This document shows, one piece after another, positions 9,932-21,188 of a DNA stretch of 29,928 bases. Where the stretch lies: NCBI GenBank assembly GCA_002224055.1, contig AZLU01000340.1, positions 1 through 29,928 of the forward strand, given 5' to 3'. The translations under genes and the position numbers were made by a program. Under the pieces are notes generated by a model. That model had not been told where the DNA came from. It worked only from the letters and a program-made list of their open reading frames with translations, and ran no database searches. Within the stretch, counting starts at the first letter, position 1. The number at the start of each line of letters is the position of its first letter. Source of the DNA: Pezizomycotina sp. ARF18 (Eukaryota > Ascomycota).

Positions 9932-11981
9932 CTATAGTAAGGGCATCATTCTCGTATAACGTCGTGTGCTGTTGGATGAAGGCGCGTGCTTGCGCAATAG
10001 TACCGCTTTGACCCTGAACCACCTTCATAATATCCGGATTCGAACCCTTCCTCGCAACCTCGTACAGCGCAGACGAAGCAACCAGAAATATGAAAACGTT
10101 TTGGTCGATCCGTGTCAAAATCAATCTCGAAACAATCTCCTTCAATTCCTAGCCCACAAGCAGGGCAAAGGGAATTGTTTCTAACGTGATAATCGTGGGC
10201 ACAGTACGGTGTGTCTTCGAAAATGTAGAATGTCGAAGGCTGCTCCTTTCGTGATGGTTTATTTAATGCGGCAGACGAATAAAAGGGTTCCCTGCAGTGT
10301 GCGCATTTGAAGCCTGTTTGAGAGGGGGGAAATGATTAGAATCACGATTCGAAAATAAACACACATAATAGAAAATCAGAATACCAAAGTGACATTCTGG
10401 TACACACATTTTTGTGGAATTTCCCGGATAGTTTTCCATCCGAGGAAAATACCGGTCGCTCGCCTTCTATTGGCACCCGACACTCGCGGCAAATGGCGCT
10501 GAGTTTCACTTTCCTTGGGCTCGTCTGCTCAGGATACTCCTCGTGCTGATGCCTCCGCTGTTGAGGATACTCCTCGTGCTGATGCCTCCGCTGCTCAGGA
10601 TACTCCTCGTGCTGGTGCCTCCGTGGCCTGGGGGCCTTTCCGAGGATGAATCCCAGGTTTTGGCCTTGACTGGCCTATTTAACCCTCGTCTTTCTTCAAT
10701 TCTGGCTGTAATACTCCTCCATATCGTGTGGCTGGACGATTCTTTAGTCCTAATGATATCGTTACACCCTCCGAAGACCTCTCATCGACGTCATTCCGGC
10801 TTGGGGCTTTGAGGCAAAGCTTTGAGGCTTCTAGTCGAAATCGTATTCTGGACTCTGCTATAGCCTGAGGGCACAGGCGGCAGAGTTGGGGCTTGCTTGG
10901 AGCGTACGCTGGGAACACTCCTTAAAGCCTGGGTTGGCTCGGAAGGCCGCCGAGGCAATCCCATCGGAAGATCAAAGCGAGTGGCCATCTCTTTTCTTGA
11001 ATGCATTACCATAGGCTGAGGTTCGTTTTCCGGGAAGGTCTTAGACCTCTGCTCCAGATGCGGAGGCGATTGGTTACGAGGGAGGGGTTTTTGAACTGGT
11101 CGCGGCCTTCCCTCCCATTCCCAAACTTTATGGAAGGCTTAGAGGCGGGCTTTCGTGATTCGAATCCCATTTCGTCTATGCTAGCGTCCGTCCCTCGCCG
11201 TACGCTCGGACTGCGCTCGGCCTGGTCATGATCACCAGGAACACTTGGCAGCTTCTTCGAAAGCTTTGCTAAGTCAGGCTTCGAAGAACTCTCTTCATTG
11301 AGCCTGCCGGACAGTTTTACAGATGCTTTCCTTTCATGCACTGTGCCTGCTTAACGGAGCGGAGCTTCGGGGAGTGGCTTGCTCATCCCGCGTTTTAGAG
11401 ATGGCGATGCTAAGCTGAAGGGGCCTGGAGCGATAGTGTCCATCCTCTTCAAAATATTGGTGTTATCTGTAATCGGGCTGACAGGTACATATGTGGGATC
11501 TGTAGGAGACTCATTTCTGGGACTCATAAGTGGCATCAGAAACATTAGTGGTGATTTCAACCCAGAGCTTAAACCATCCTCACTATTGGGGGTAGTGTTA
11601 GCGGTCAATTCGACACTGTGAGGAGGTTACTGCTCGCAAGCGTATTGGAATCGCTTCGGGAGTCGGAGCTACGATTGCTCGACGGCGTACTGTTCACCGT
11701 ATCCTTGAAAAATGCCGGTTCGCTGCCTGTGCATCGATAGCAGGCGGTCTCGGCTTACTCGAAGTAGCCGAAGAGGAAGAAAAGGGCGGTTCCGGCGTGG
11801 ACTTTGGTCCAATCCGGAGAGGGGCGGAATGAGGGCTGGTGAAAACGCCAGCAAGTCATCTACCAAAGCTGGCGCGCCAGTGCATTGATGATCCACCAGC
11901 GTACTCAGCTCCATTCACAACCGCAATCCGAACACTTTATTTTTGGCAAGAACGACGCCCGCGGTTCCTCGCGGCTGCCAT
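9932..11981 (-). CDS. LIM-domain protein, Pxl1-like
   Basis: Probable cytoskeletal/polarity scaffold. Yeast Pxl1 also has a long disordered N-terminus and C-terminal tandem LIM domains and acts at sites of polarised growth. ATG at 11979-11981. The N-terminus reads FLPKIKCSDCG, EMELSTLVDHQC, a conserved fungal head motif. A Ser/Pro-rich region follows, including ILKRMDTIAPGPF and three copies of an 11-residue repeat. LIM1 begins CRECRVPIEGE, continues after an intron (10314-10407) as FKCAHCREPF, and closes at PYCAHDYH. LIM2 begins LCPACGLGIEGDCFEIDF and reaches FHISGCFVC. Its end is frame-shifted and gives YYCAKHARP, RRYTRMMPLL and TAG at 9932-9934. About ten frame breaks, mostly apparent one-base losses, interrupt it, so each open frame covers only a piece. 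The family is clear from the zinc-ligand pattern. The exact orthology is inferred. Confidence 0.83.
10524..10622 (-). repeat. 33-bp tandem repeat, three copies, inside the LIM gene
   Basis: Three adjacent 33-bp units (10524-10556, 10557-10589, 10590-10622) differ by only a few bases. In the frame that leads directly into LIM1 each unit encodes a variant of HQHEEYPEQRR, a charged repeat. It sits about 30 codons before the first zinc ligand. Confidence 0.95.
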
Positions 11982-13200
11982 GGTAGAAGTGATAGATATC
12001 TCTATATCTAAATATATTGAATGCGTTCGGATTTGTAGAAAATAGTAGTGCACAGTCCACGTCAGTGCGCAAAACCCTCCTTTTGAAAATCTTCTTTCGA
12101 CCGTAGAGCGACCAGCGTCTCTACCAAATTATCCGTATGTTGTAATATTATGAGAAGAAAGAAATAGATTCGAGTTTAAGTTCCTTTTCCCCACCTCGAC
12201 CTCTTAACGTTCTTCTCTCGGTTGTTCTTCTGCGTACTTATTTCAAGATGTTTTCGAGCTCGTCGTTTGGAGGACGAGAATTGATATAATAATACCCAAC
12301 GGCGCAAGATAAAACTGTTGTATTATTATTTTAAATAGAAATAAAAAAAAAATAAAAAGTGGGACAAAGTAACTTGGGGAGAATAATAGTAATATATCGA
12401 CGATGATTTAAGTATGAAGGTTCTTTTATTTTTTTTTTCTTCTTCTTCCTTACCAACAAGCTAAGCATTCATCCATCCAGGAATCTGATCACGAATGAAC
12501 GAACTGGCGGGTTCACCAGGGGAACCGCCATGGTTTTATTGCCCACCGAATCGAGACTCTTCATTACTTGTAACACAGGTGCACTTGCAGATGTACAAAA
12601 GGGGAATAAATTAAGAAAAAATAAAATAGAATTTTTTTCTGATTATTATTAACAAAATTAAACTGTGTGTGTGTAAGTATAAATAAATAAATAAATATAA
12701 ATAAATATCTGCAACGAAATTATTAAAAACCTAAAGAGTGTCGTTATTCGATCCACAAGAGAGATCAATTAATGGTGTATAGTGAGCGAGAGGGGGGGCG
12801 GTTTGGTTTGAAGTTGAAGGGGAGAGAAAACAGAAAGAAAAAGAAAATATTCATACTCTCAGCATACTCAGTGCCGTGCACAGACAGGGCCTTTGGACAC
12901 ACCTACCACCAACAGACGACACCACCACCACCAAGCTACTTATTTTCTTTCTCTTTTTCTTTCTTTCTTTTTTTCTCTTTCTTTTTTTTTTAATTTGTTT
13001 GGAACTGTTTTAGGCTATTGAATTGGGAGTACTGGTTCCGACGCAGGACGAGGATAGGAAAATGGAAAAACAACACACAGCTTGCTCTTTTCCTTCTCCA
13101 TCCCTTAAAAAAAGCCAGCCGGTTCCTTCTTGTGAGTCTTGTCAGGGGGTTCAAGGGTTCAAGACTCCGGATCCGTGTCTGCTTCATCTTTTCAGAAAGG

Positions 13201-13231
13201 TTATTATCATTATTATTATTATTATTATTAC
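13201..13231. repeat. (ATT)n microsatellite
   Basis: Around ten ATT units with one interruption at the left. Confidence 0.95.
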
Positions 13232-13588
13232 TCTGCCATCTGCCTGCATCTCCGTAAATATCCTTTTTTTTTTATTGATTAACATTTTATTTTATTTGAT
13301 TTTTGTATTTAATTTCTCGAAGCCTGGTTGTCTCTGCTGAAATGAGGGTGTACGGTACTTATTTTGGGGCACCGACCGAGTGCATAATTTACATCAAATT
13401 TTAAACAAAAAAGAAAAAGAAAGAAGAAAAGAAGGAAGAGGAAGAAAAGGCACGCGTTATATATATATATTTGTAGTCTAGAGACCCTCACAATATGATC
13501 GGATAAATCCAAGGAAACATTTTTTAGTCTCGTGAAAATATTATAAAACAAAGAACGACAAACGATAAACGGAAACGAGACGAAGATG

Positions 13589-13615
13589 TTTTTTTTTTTT
13601 TTTTTTTTTTTTTTT
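13589..13615. repeat. 27-base poly(T) run
   Basis: Uninterrupted T run in the LIM/INO1 spacer. Confidence 0.95.
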
Positions 13616-14134
13616 CTCTATTTGTATACCTGTTCTAAAATCGCTTCTTTTTTTTTTTATCTTATCTGTTAGCTCCCCACCCGTACTTGGACATAAACTG
13701 ATTTGCAGAGATGAGCTAGAGATTGATTTTATTTTATCGATTGTGTATATTTGATTTTCGTCTCGCATGCTCATCAATCGTTAAAGGTGTTTGGGACTAC
13801 TGACCTGCTTGCTATACTTTGATAAACCTATACCGCCGTACCCTTTATCGTATTATTTCCTGCCGGATTCCTGCAAGCTCGAAATCTGGAGTCTCCCGTA
13901 CCTCTCCAGCTCAAACTCCAGCTTAACAATTACTTGCTGCTAGTACGGAAGAAAGAAAAGAGAGAGCTTGGGAAGCTCCTCTTTGCTTCTCCTTTTTAGC
14001 CATACTTTGCACGAGCTGCATCAATGGCACCACTAACCCATCCAGTTGAAGAGGAAAGAGCTATCAATTAGTCCGAGAGGCCTAAAATTTTAGCACCGTA
14101 AATGAGAATAAAAGAAATAGGCAGGAAAAAGAAA

Positions 14135-14138
<4 letters not shown>

Positions 14139-14169
<31 letters not shown>
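14139..14169. repeat. (GA)n microsatellite
   Basis: About fifteen uninterrupted GA units. Confidence 0.95.
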
Positions 14170-14173
<4 letters not shown>

Positions 14174-14628
14174 AGGAAGGCAAATGAAACAATTCCAGTC
14201 GGGGGTTATTCCGGGAATTCACTTTTTTGTGGATTTGAATATCGTTGCCCTTTTACCTGTTTAATAAAAGAAAAAAGGGAAAGGAAAAGGTCGGTCGAAT
14301 GGAATAGTGCAGAAAAGACGATTGTGCCGTGGGTTATTTGGTGAACGGATTGGTGGATAGACCAATAAGACAACAGCCAGGCAGCAAACCCCTTCGGATC
14401 CATATCCTTATCATCCAACAACCCTACCGTAAGGTCCACCTCTCGGCGCGAGTAAGGTCCCTTTGAGGATGCTCCATACCATCGATCCTGGGCCACTAGA
14501 CAAGCAGTTGACAAGCCATAACTTCGTAGTTGCGGTTATACAGTATGTACTATCCATCCACACGGCGGATAGTTTAACGTACGTATATGTTGCCCCGAGC
14601 TCCTTCACGTAGACAGGACATACGAACA

Positions 14629-14634
14629 CACATG
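14629..14634. promoter_or_regulatory. Candidate CACATG E-box upstream of INO1
   Basis: CACATG followed by C matches the core of the inositol/choline response element bound by Ino2/Ino4-type bHLH factors in yeast. The flank does not match the full consensus and it lies about 410 bp upstream of the TATA box, so it may be chance. Filamentous fungi do not always use this circuit. Confidence 0.2.
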
Positions 14635-15042
14635 CACACCACAAGTAACACACGTTCGTCCCCATTGTTGGGAAGTAAGGGAAGTGCTTACTTGCCGTCG
14701 CTATCCTTCACCTTATTTCGAATTCACTGTCGACATCTTTAAAAAGTTAATTCACAATGAAAATACTAGGCCAAAGATAGATGAGTGCTTTTTTTTTTTT
14801 TTGTTGTTTCTTATTACTCCGTGTAGCTACTTTGACTAGTGGATGGATGATGAGGGGAGGGAGAAAAAAGAGAAAAAAGAGAAAAAAGAAAAAAGAAAAA
14901 GGGAAATAGAAAAAAAGAAGGAAACTAAAAAGAAAAAAAAAAAAGGGTTGTGAAGAATTTGTGTGTGTGTGGATGTCCGAGGTAAGCTCAGGTAGCAAGT
15001 AGATGTTTAGCTGTCCACCCAATTCCTTAGCGCTCAATCGTC

Positions 15043-15050
15043 TATATAAA
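15043..15050 (+). promoter_or_regulatory. TATA box of INO1
   Basis: TATATAAA is followed at once by a long CT-rich block (about 15051-15105), a classic arrangement before the transcription start of strongly expressed fungal genes. This implies an INO1 leader of roughly 370 nt, which could itself contain an intron. Confidence 0.6.
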
Positions 15051-15474
15051 CCTTCTCCACCCTCCCCCTCTTCCTCTCTTCCTTCCTTTCTTTCTTTCTC
15101 CCTCACCATCAATTCTTACTTCTTCCCGTACTATTGCCCAGTTCACCAAAGCTCACCCTAGTATACATTTATACTTATAAAATCTCTCGGGATATATTGC
15201 TATATCGTCGTCTCTTTTGGGAATCCTACTGTCCCTTTTCTTTTCTTTTCTTCAGGAAAACCTTTTTAGCAGATCAGATTTCTCTCTAAACTTGAGAGAA
15301 ATCTCGTCCAATCAGCAAAGACGTTTTCCAATCTTCTCTCTAGCGCCCACCACCCCTACAACGGAAACAGGAGCAGCGCCGCCGGCAGCTCTTGTGACTT
15401 TGCAAATAGCATCTAAATAAAAATTAAAAAAGACGAGCCTCTTTTCAAATCTTTCAATCTCACAAACTTTCGCC

Positions 15475-17217
15475 ATGGCTCCGCATGCTACTGTTTCCGT
15501 TGAAGGGCAAAACGGGCACCGCCAACCCGATGCCGCCGGCATTTTCACCGTCAATTCTCCAAACGTGACCTATAACGAGCAGGAGATCCTGTCAACTTAC
15601 ACCTATCGCACCACGAGCGTCACCGTCGGCAACGATGGCAAGTTCGTGGCGCAGCCAGCTGAAACCGTCTACGATTTCAGGGTTGACCGGGTCGTCCCCA
15701 AACTCGGGCTCATGTTGGTCGGCTGGGGCGGTAACAACGGCTCTACCGTTACCGCCGGCATCATCGCCAACCGTAAAGGGTTGAAGTGGGAGACCCGCGA
15801 AGGCACCCAGTCCGCCAATTACTACGGGTCCGTTATGATGGGTTCCACCGTGAAACTCGGTACCGACTCTGCCACCGGCAAGGAAGTGAACATCCCGTTC
15901 CACTCGCTCCTGCCAATGGTCAACCCCAACGACATTGTAGTCGGCGGTTGGGACATCAGCTCCATGAACATTGCGGACGCCATGGACCGCGCTGCTGTTC
16001 TCGAGCCCACACTCAAGGCCCTTGTCCGCAAGGAGATGAGCTCCATGAACCCGCTGCCTGCGGTGTTCTACCCGGACTTCATTGCCTCCAACCAGAGCGA
16101 CAGGGCGGACAACGTCCTCGAAGGTTCCAAATATGACCATGTGAACAAGATCCGAAAGGATATCAAGGAATTCAAGGAATCGAACGCTCTTGATAAGGTC
16201 ATTGTTCTCTGGACCGCCAACACGGAGCGTTACGCCGATATCATCAGCGGCATCAACGATACCGCCGAGAACATCATGTCTTCCATCAAGACCGGACACG
16301 AAGAGATCGCTCCCTCGAGCATCTACGCCGTCGCCAGTATCCTCGAAGGAGTGCCATTCATTAACGGTTCCCCCCAGAACACTTTCGTTCCTGGAATCAT
16401 CGAGCTCGCCGAGCAGCACGGCTGCTATATCGGTGGAGACGATTTCAAGTCTGGGCAGACTAAGATGAAGTCTGCCCTCGTAGACTTCTTGATCTCCGCT
16501 GGTATCAAGCTCACTTCCATCGCCAGCTACAACCACTTGGGAAACAACGACGGCAAAACCTTGCGAGCAGAAGCAATTCCGCTCCAAGGAGATCTCCAAG
16601 TCCAACGTTGTGGACGACATGGTTGCCGCGAACACCGTGCTCTACAAAGAAGGAGAACATCCCGACCATACCGTCGTGATCAAGTACATGCCTTCCGTTG
16701 GGGACCACAAGAGGGCCTTGGACGAATACTACGGAGAATTGTTCATGGGTGGACGCCAGACCATCTCGTAAGCTTTATTCCTAGCGGGTTTTGAACGATT
16801 AAATTACTTTACTAACGATGAAAATCTTATAGTATCTTCAATGTCTGCGAAGACTCTCTCCTTGCTGCTCCATTGATCATTGACTTGACACTTGTCACCG
16901 AAATGATGACCAGGATCACTGGAAGAAGCACGTAGCTGGGCAGAGCACCGAGAAGTCCGATTACAAGAACTTCCACAGCGTACTCAGCATTCTGAGCTTC
17001 ATGTTGAAGGTACGGCTATTATTAAATGCTTGAATAAACGAGAAACAAAGGGACACATTGTTAACACTAACACTTTCGATAGGCTCCATTGACTCCTCCG
17101 GGAACTCCGGTCGTTAACGCCCTTGCCAAACAGCGCAATGCGCTCTGCAACATTTTCAGGGCTTGTGTTGGGTTGCAGCCCGAGTCTGATATGACTCTGG
17201 AGCACAAGATGTTTTAA
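15475..17217 (+). CDS. INO1: Inositol-3-phosphate synthase
   Basis: Converts glucose-6-phosphate to 1L-myo-inositol-3-phosphate, the first step of inositol synthesis. Cytosolic and NAD-dependent. Exons 15475-16767, 16833-17009 and 17083-17217. Intron 1 has a perfect TACTAAC (16810-16816) and intron 2 an ACTAAC. Visible motifs: the NAD-binding [13 protein letters not shown], the family signatures [40 protein letters not shown] and [10 protein letters not shown], then [33 protein letters not shown] and MTLEHKMF at the C-terminus. ATG context is CGCCATGG. Two frame breaks: at 16570-16571 (two bases short, most simply AAAA read as AA) and at 16919-16920 (one base short, in ATCAC/TGG). Together they are three bases, and about 535 residues result, the normal family size. 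The 439-residue simple ORF therefore ends in 70 wrong residues. I regard the gene as intact in the organism. Confidence 0.97.
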
Positions 17218-17932
17218 GTTCTTCTGAACGAGCAACAACAAAGAGAAGGAAAGGCGGGAAGAACGGCTGTCCGTTTTCAAGTCCATTCTAGATGTCAATC
17301 AAGCACCCCACGCCGGAACTTTTCCTGTTGCTCTAGCGAAATTCCGTAGAAGCCTTTGGTTTCATTCTGAAATTTGTTCTTGAACTTCATTCACACTCAT
17401 TTAATTAGTTAGTACGCTTAATCGTACTTGGTCACTCGTTTAAATGGCCGGGAAAAAGTGGATTTCTCCAATTGATTTCTCGCTACCAATCTGCTCATTA
17501 TGATTGAGACCTTTTTTTTTTCTTCTTTTTTTTTCTAGAATTTCGACGGGTAACCCTCTGTGAAAGTCCGCAGCTCCCGGAGCCCGGCCCCCTTTTTCTA
17601 AGACATTGCCTAGAGATCTTCGTACGCCTGATTCAGAATTGACAGCTCAACAAGCCCGTAAACGCGGTTCCTCGGACTTTTAAAAAAGAATCCCAGGTTC
17701 AAAATTGAGCCTGCATATACTATACATCCCAGGTTGTTATTGGCTTCCAAACCGATTCAGCCAATTAAACGACAGCTTTCTTTAATACAAATGAATACAC
17801 CAGCAAGCATGTAGTTGAACGCAAAGATTTGCCTCGTACTGGCCACTCCATTATTAGGTAAGAGAGGGAGATATTTCAAGGGGGAAAACAAAGGGAAAAA
17901 AGAAAAGGGGCAAAAAAATACTGGATTGATGA
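17218..17932. other. Spacer between convergent genes
   Basis: Holds the 3' regions of INO1 and the minus-strand sugar transporter. It includes a T/C-rich tract at 17512-17536. No gene is seen. Confidence 0.6.
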
Positions 17933-19037
17933 TTAAACATAAACCGTCCGTGCGATGGCGAGGGAACCTGAAAATAGCTCAATCTTCCCGTCTTGTAATT
18001 CCCCAGACTTCATCCGCGACCTCTTGCCCTTAGTCTCCGGTACGAATCTAGAGATGAAGATGAAAAATACTAAAGCGGTACCGGAGAACACGAAAAATAC
18101 GTTCCCATTGCCTAGTGCAGCCCTCAATACTGGAAGCCGTAGGCAACGGTAAAAGTTGCCAGCCAGTTTACGGTCAAACCGATACTCTGAGCTGCTCCAA
18201 CGGCGCGATGATCAACCAGCTCGGTGGCGATCATGAAAGGTAGGGGTCCGAGACCGGTCGCAAAACTGGCAACAAAGAAAACCGTTGAGACCGCCGAGAG
18301 AACTTTGATGTGGAAAATTATGCCAGTCGCGAGCAAGGTAGCGAAGACTCCCATGCCGCAGATCGACATCAGGAGGAGCGACTTCCGCCCGACCTTGTCG
18401 ATCAACCTGGCCGCCGAAATCGTGACGATGAGGTTTACCACGGATATTATGACGTTGATGAGGGCGGCACTGGACGGGAGCAGCTCCTTCAGTACTGAGA
18501 CGCCGTACATGATAATAGCATTGATACCAAGAAACTGCTGAGCAAGCATGATCCCGATTATAGCGACCAAAGGGCCCCGGTGTTCCTTAGAGGCTACAAA
18601 AGATACCAGGGACACTTTTTCGGAAGAACCATCCGCCGGGTTCGAAGGTAATGCTAACAATCCCTCCGTAGCTGCGACATCGTCATCCGGGTGCATTGAC
18701 GATCGCCGGCCCGGTGGACCGCGGTGCATCAGTGCAAGTTCATCTTCGACATCGGATGTCCCACGAATCCGAACAAGCGCAGACTTGGCAGCTTGGAGCG
18801 AGTCGACGGACATGAGCCATTTAGGGGATTCCACACAGAAAGGGAGTAGAATGAGTTGAAGCAGACCGAAAAGACCACCGGTGAGCAGGATTACGCGCCA
18901 GTACGGAACGGACGAGAGGAATAGGCCTAACGTCTGCGCGACCAAAATCCCAACATTTATGGTCACTTGCGTTGATGCTCCGCTGTAGAAAATCGAAAAT
19001 TCAAGTCAGCCAAACGCATTTGAAAGGGGTAAGAGGG

Positions 19038-19069
<32 letters not shown>

Positions 19070-19744
19070 TGGAAAGAGGTTTGGATCGTCCACATACAAA
19101 GCGCCAGCATATTCGTGCGGTGCCACATCATGAATATAGAGTGGAGCAACGACGACGGAACTGCCCGCACTAAGTCCCGAGATAGTGCGGCCTAGCGCGA
19201 GCATCCCAATATTCTGAGCTGTGGCCATGAAAATAGGGCCGACGATAAAACCGAAACAGCCCATCATTATCGCACCCTTGCGGCCATATCGATCCGCTAT
19301 GTTACCGGCAGATATTGCACCAAACAATCCTCCAAACGAGAACATAGATGTAACGAGGCCTAAACAAGATGCGTGTACACGCGTCAGTATTGGAACCATT
19401 TCCCCCATCAATCATAATTCGATTTATCCGGAAGTGAGAAAAAAAGGGAGGTGACTCGATTTCACGTACCGAATTCCGAATCAGACATTTCGATACATGA
19501 CTGGAGTTTGACGGATTTGCTCCCGGTTTCCACTTTACATCTGAGAACAGCTTCTGGGGCGTTTAGTTCTGCCTAAAACGATGGCAGCCGTGTTAGTGGA
19601 ATAGAGGCTCCTTCCTTTTTCTTTTCTCATTTGGTTAGGAAAAGGAGACCAGGTCACAAACTAGATGGTAACCGAAAAGAAGGGGCCGATCGTGATGATA
19701 GCAACAGTGAATAAAAGATATGGGGTGAGCCTAGACTCCGACAT
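17933..19744 (-). CDS. MFS sugar transporter, Vps73-like
   Basis: Twelve-helix major facilitator of the sugar-porter family, closest by motif to the vacuolar Vps73/YBR241C group. Its substrate is not known from sequence. Exons on the minus strand: 19744-19662, 19572-19470, 19359-19098 and 18982-17933. Start MSESRLTPYLLFTVAIITIG, then GYHLAELNAP, CIEMSDSEFGLVTSMFSFGG, the loop signature ADRYGRKGA, LGRTISGLSAG, INVGILVAQTLG, WRVILLTGG, ESPKWLMS with a 70-residue central loop, QQFLGINAIIMYGVSVL, the second-half motif DKVGRKSLLLM, and RFVPETKGKRSR near the end. All three introns join cleanly. Single-base gaps occur near 19676 (TTCTTTTCGG) and 18132 (CTTCCAG). Intron 3 contains a T15/A17 palindrome. 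Confidence 0.88.
19038..19069. repeat. T15-A17 homopolymer palindrome in an intron
   Basis: Fifteen T followed directly by seventeen A within intron 3 of the sugar transporter gene. The block is almost perfectly self-complementary. Confidence 0.95.
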
Positions 19745-21188
19745 CTTTGCCGTTGGTTTCTGACGGTCGAAAGCTCTTTCCCGCTATGCTACCTCCGTGA
19801 CTCGCGTGCTGGCAGATTGTGGATATTTGTTTTGGAGACCGGACCTGTCGTTTAACCCCCTCTTTTTCCAGAGAAAATCAAGTTGTGAATATAGCGGGGA
19901 TCAAGGTATTCATGTATTTTGAGGGTGACAAAGCTCCTGTTGTAACGTATCCCTCTGGAAGTTGGAATAGAGATCGTCACGTTTCTACTCCGCAAGGGAC
20001 AACACGGCGGTCGGACTGCGTTTACTGTACTTCAAGGGGTAGATAGCGGAATTAACGTGTGGTATTATTGTCATTCATTCATTCCCAACTCGACGTGTAA
20101 GAATTTGCTCTGTCGAACCCCTACCAAAAGGACTTGACGGCGAGGCGATAGTCGAAAAAACAAAATAAAGAAATTCGGGAGGTTGACGATGTTTTTGCAG
20201 GAGGAAAAGCGGAACTTTGAATATTTTTTATTTTTATTATTATCGCTTTTCGTTTAGAATTCTGTCACCTGGAGACCCCACGCGGATCATTTTAATGGAT
20301 CGCCAAGAGTTTTGGCATTTTCTTACAAGGTTAATTCAAATGCCTGGTATTTCAAGTACCTTCCGTTGATTAATTGTATGATTAATTGTTTTTTTTTTTT
20401 TTTTTTAATCGTTGTTGATATTTTCAATTTATTTCTTCGTCTTCGACTTGTGTTTCATAGGTACAGGAAAGCAGAGGCTAGAGAGAGTTACTAAGGGATC
20501 TATTCGAAAGGCCGATTACAGGCAAAGGAAATTTATATATAGAACAGAAGCAAATAGAGGCAAGCGGGATGTGCCATCAAACTTTTAGAGTATCCCTTCC
20601 TGACGGAGGAACGTTTGCGCGTCATCCTAGATAACAATAGCATTAGCGAGACAAGTCCAACTTCATACCGCTTTTGTTTTTGTTTTAGGAACAACATAAC
20701 ATCGGGCTGGAAAAAGATAGCTTGCTGCATTGCAGGTTCCAGATGAAGCAGATATCAAGGAACAACAGATACTAGGGGCAAAGCACAAGAATGGCGTACC
20801 AGAAACCGTTTAGTTGGATCACTAGTGGCTTCCCGTGAATTTCAGAAATACTTGCGGGTTGTTACGCAAGTAGTTTTGAAATGCCATCTTCCTCGACCTA
20901 TAGCGATGAAGTAGAAGAAAATGCATCAGAATAAATAGGGAAGGAGTAAGGGGAAAGCAGGGGGGAAAGAAGCATAATGTCAGTCCAGGCCGAGGTTGAG
21001 GGGAAGAAATTCTCAAACAAATATAGGAGGATCAAGGTAGACGCAGCAGGAGAAAAGAAGAGCACAGGAAAGATCAATAAAGCGCTTGAAGTCTTAGTCC
21101 CATTGAACTGGGCGTTCTCCAGAAATTTTGAGACTTGCTAAGAAAGCGAAAGGGAGGATATAATGTAAGGAGGAAGAAATTCCGCATG
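19745..21188. other. Spacer, no gene recognised
   Basis: Contains the promoter side of the sugar transporter gene (right of 19744) and the 3' flank of the AP-1 sigma gene. Open frames 19819-20046, 20312-20494 and 20533-20730 are short and without motifs. There is a T run at about 20390-20406. Confidence 0.55.

Larger units (their letters stand above)
11982..15042. other. 3-kb spacer with many simple repeats
   Basis: Between the divergent LIM and INO1 genes I see no coding region. It contains AAAT and GT tracts (about 12670-12710), a pyrimidine tract (about 12945-12990), ATT repeats (13201-13231), a 27-base T run (13589-13615), a GA repeat (14139-14169) and GAAAAAA repeats (about 14865-14945). 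The minus frames 14206-14665 have no motif. Both promoters must lie here. Confidence 0.55.

Noticed and set aside
10543-10812. Leu/Pro-rich plus-strand open frame over the 33-bp repeat
   Set aside because: It is the antisense of the LIM gene; the minus-strand frame continues directly into the LIM zinc ligands.
13560-13640. Poly(T) run as the tail of a retroposed element
   Set aside because: No target-site duplication or element-like coding sequence was found next to it; long homopolymers are common throughout the spacers.
14206-14665. Overlapping minus-strand frames with a few protein-like stretches
   Set aside because: No motif, low complexity at the ends, and no collinear continuation in other frames.
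15592-16635. Long 347-codon open frame antisense to INO1
   Set aside because: It mirrors the codon pattern of the INO1 exon, has no recognisable motif, and INO1 on the plus strand is certain.
15475-17217. INO1 as a pseudogene because of its two frame breaks
   Set aside because: All catalytic motifs and both introns are intact and the breaks total three bases; the same defect affects every neighbouring gene.
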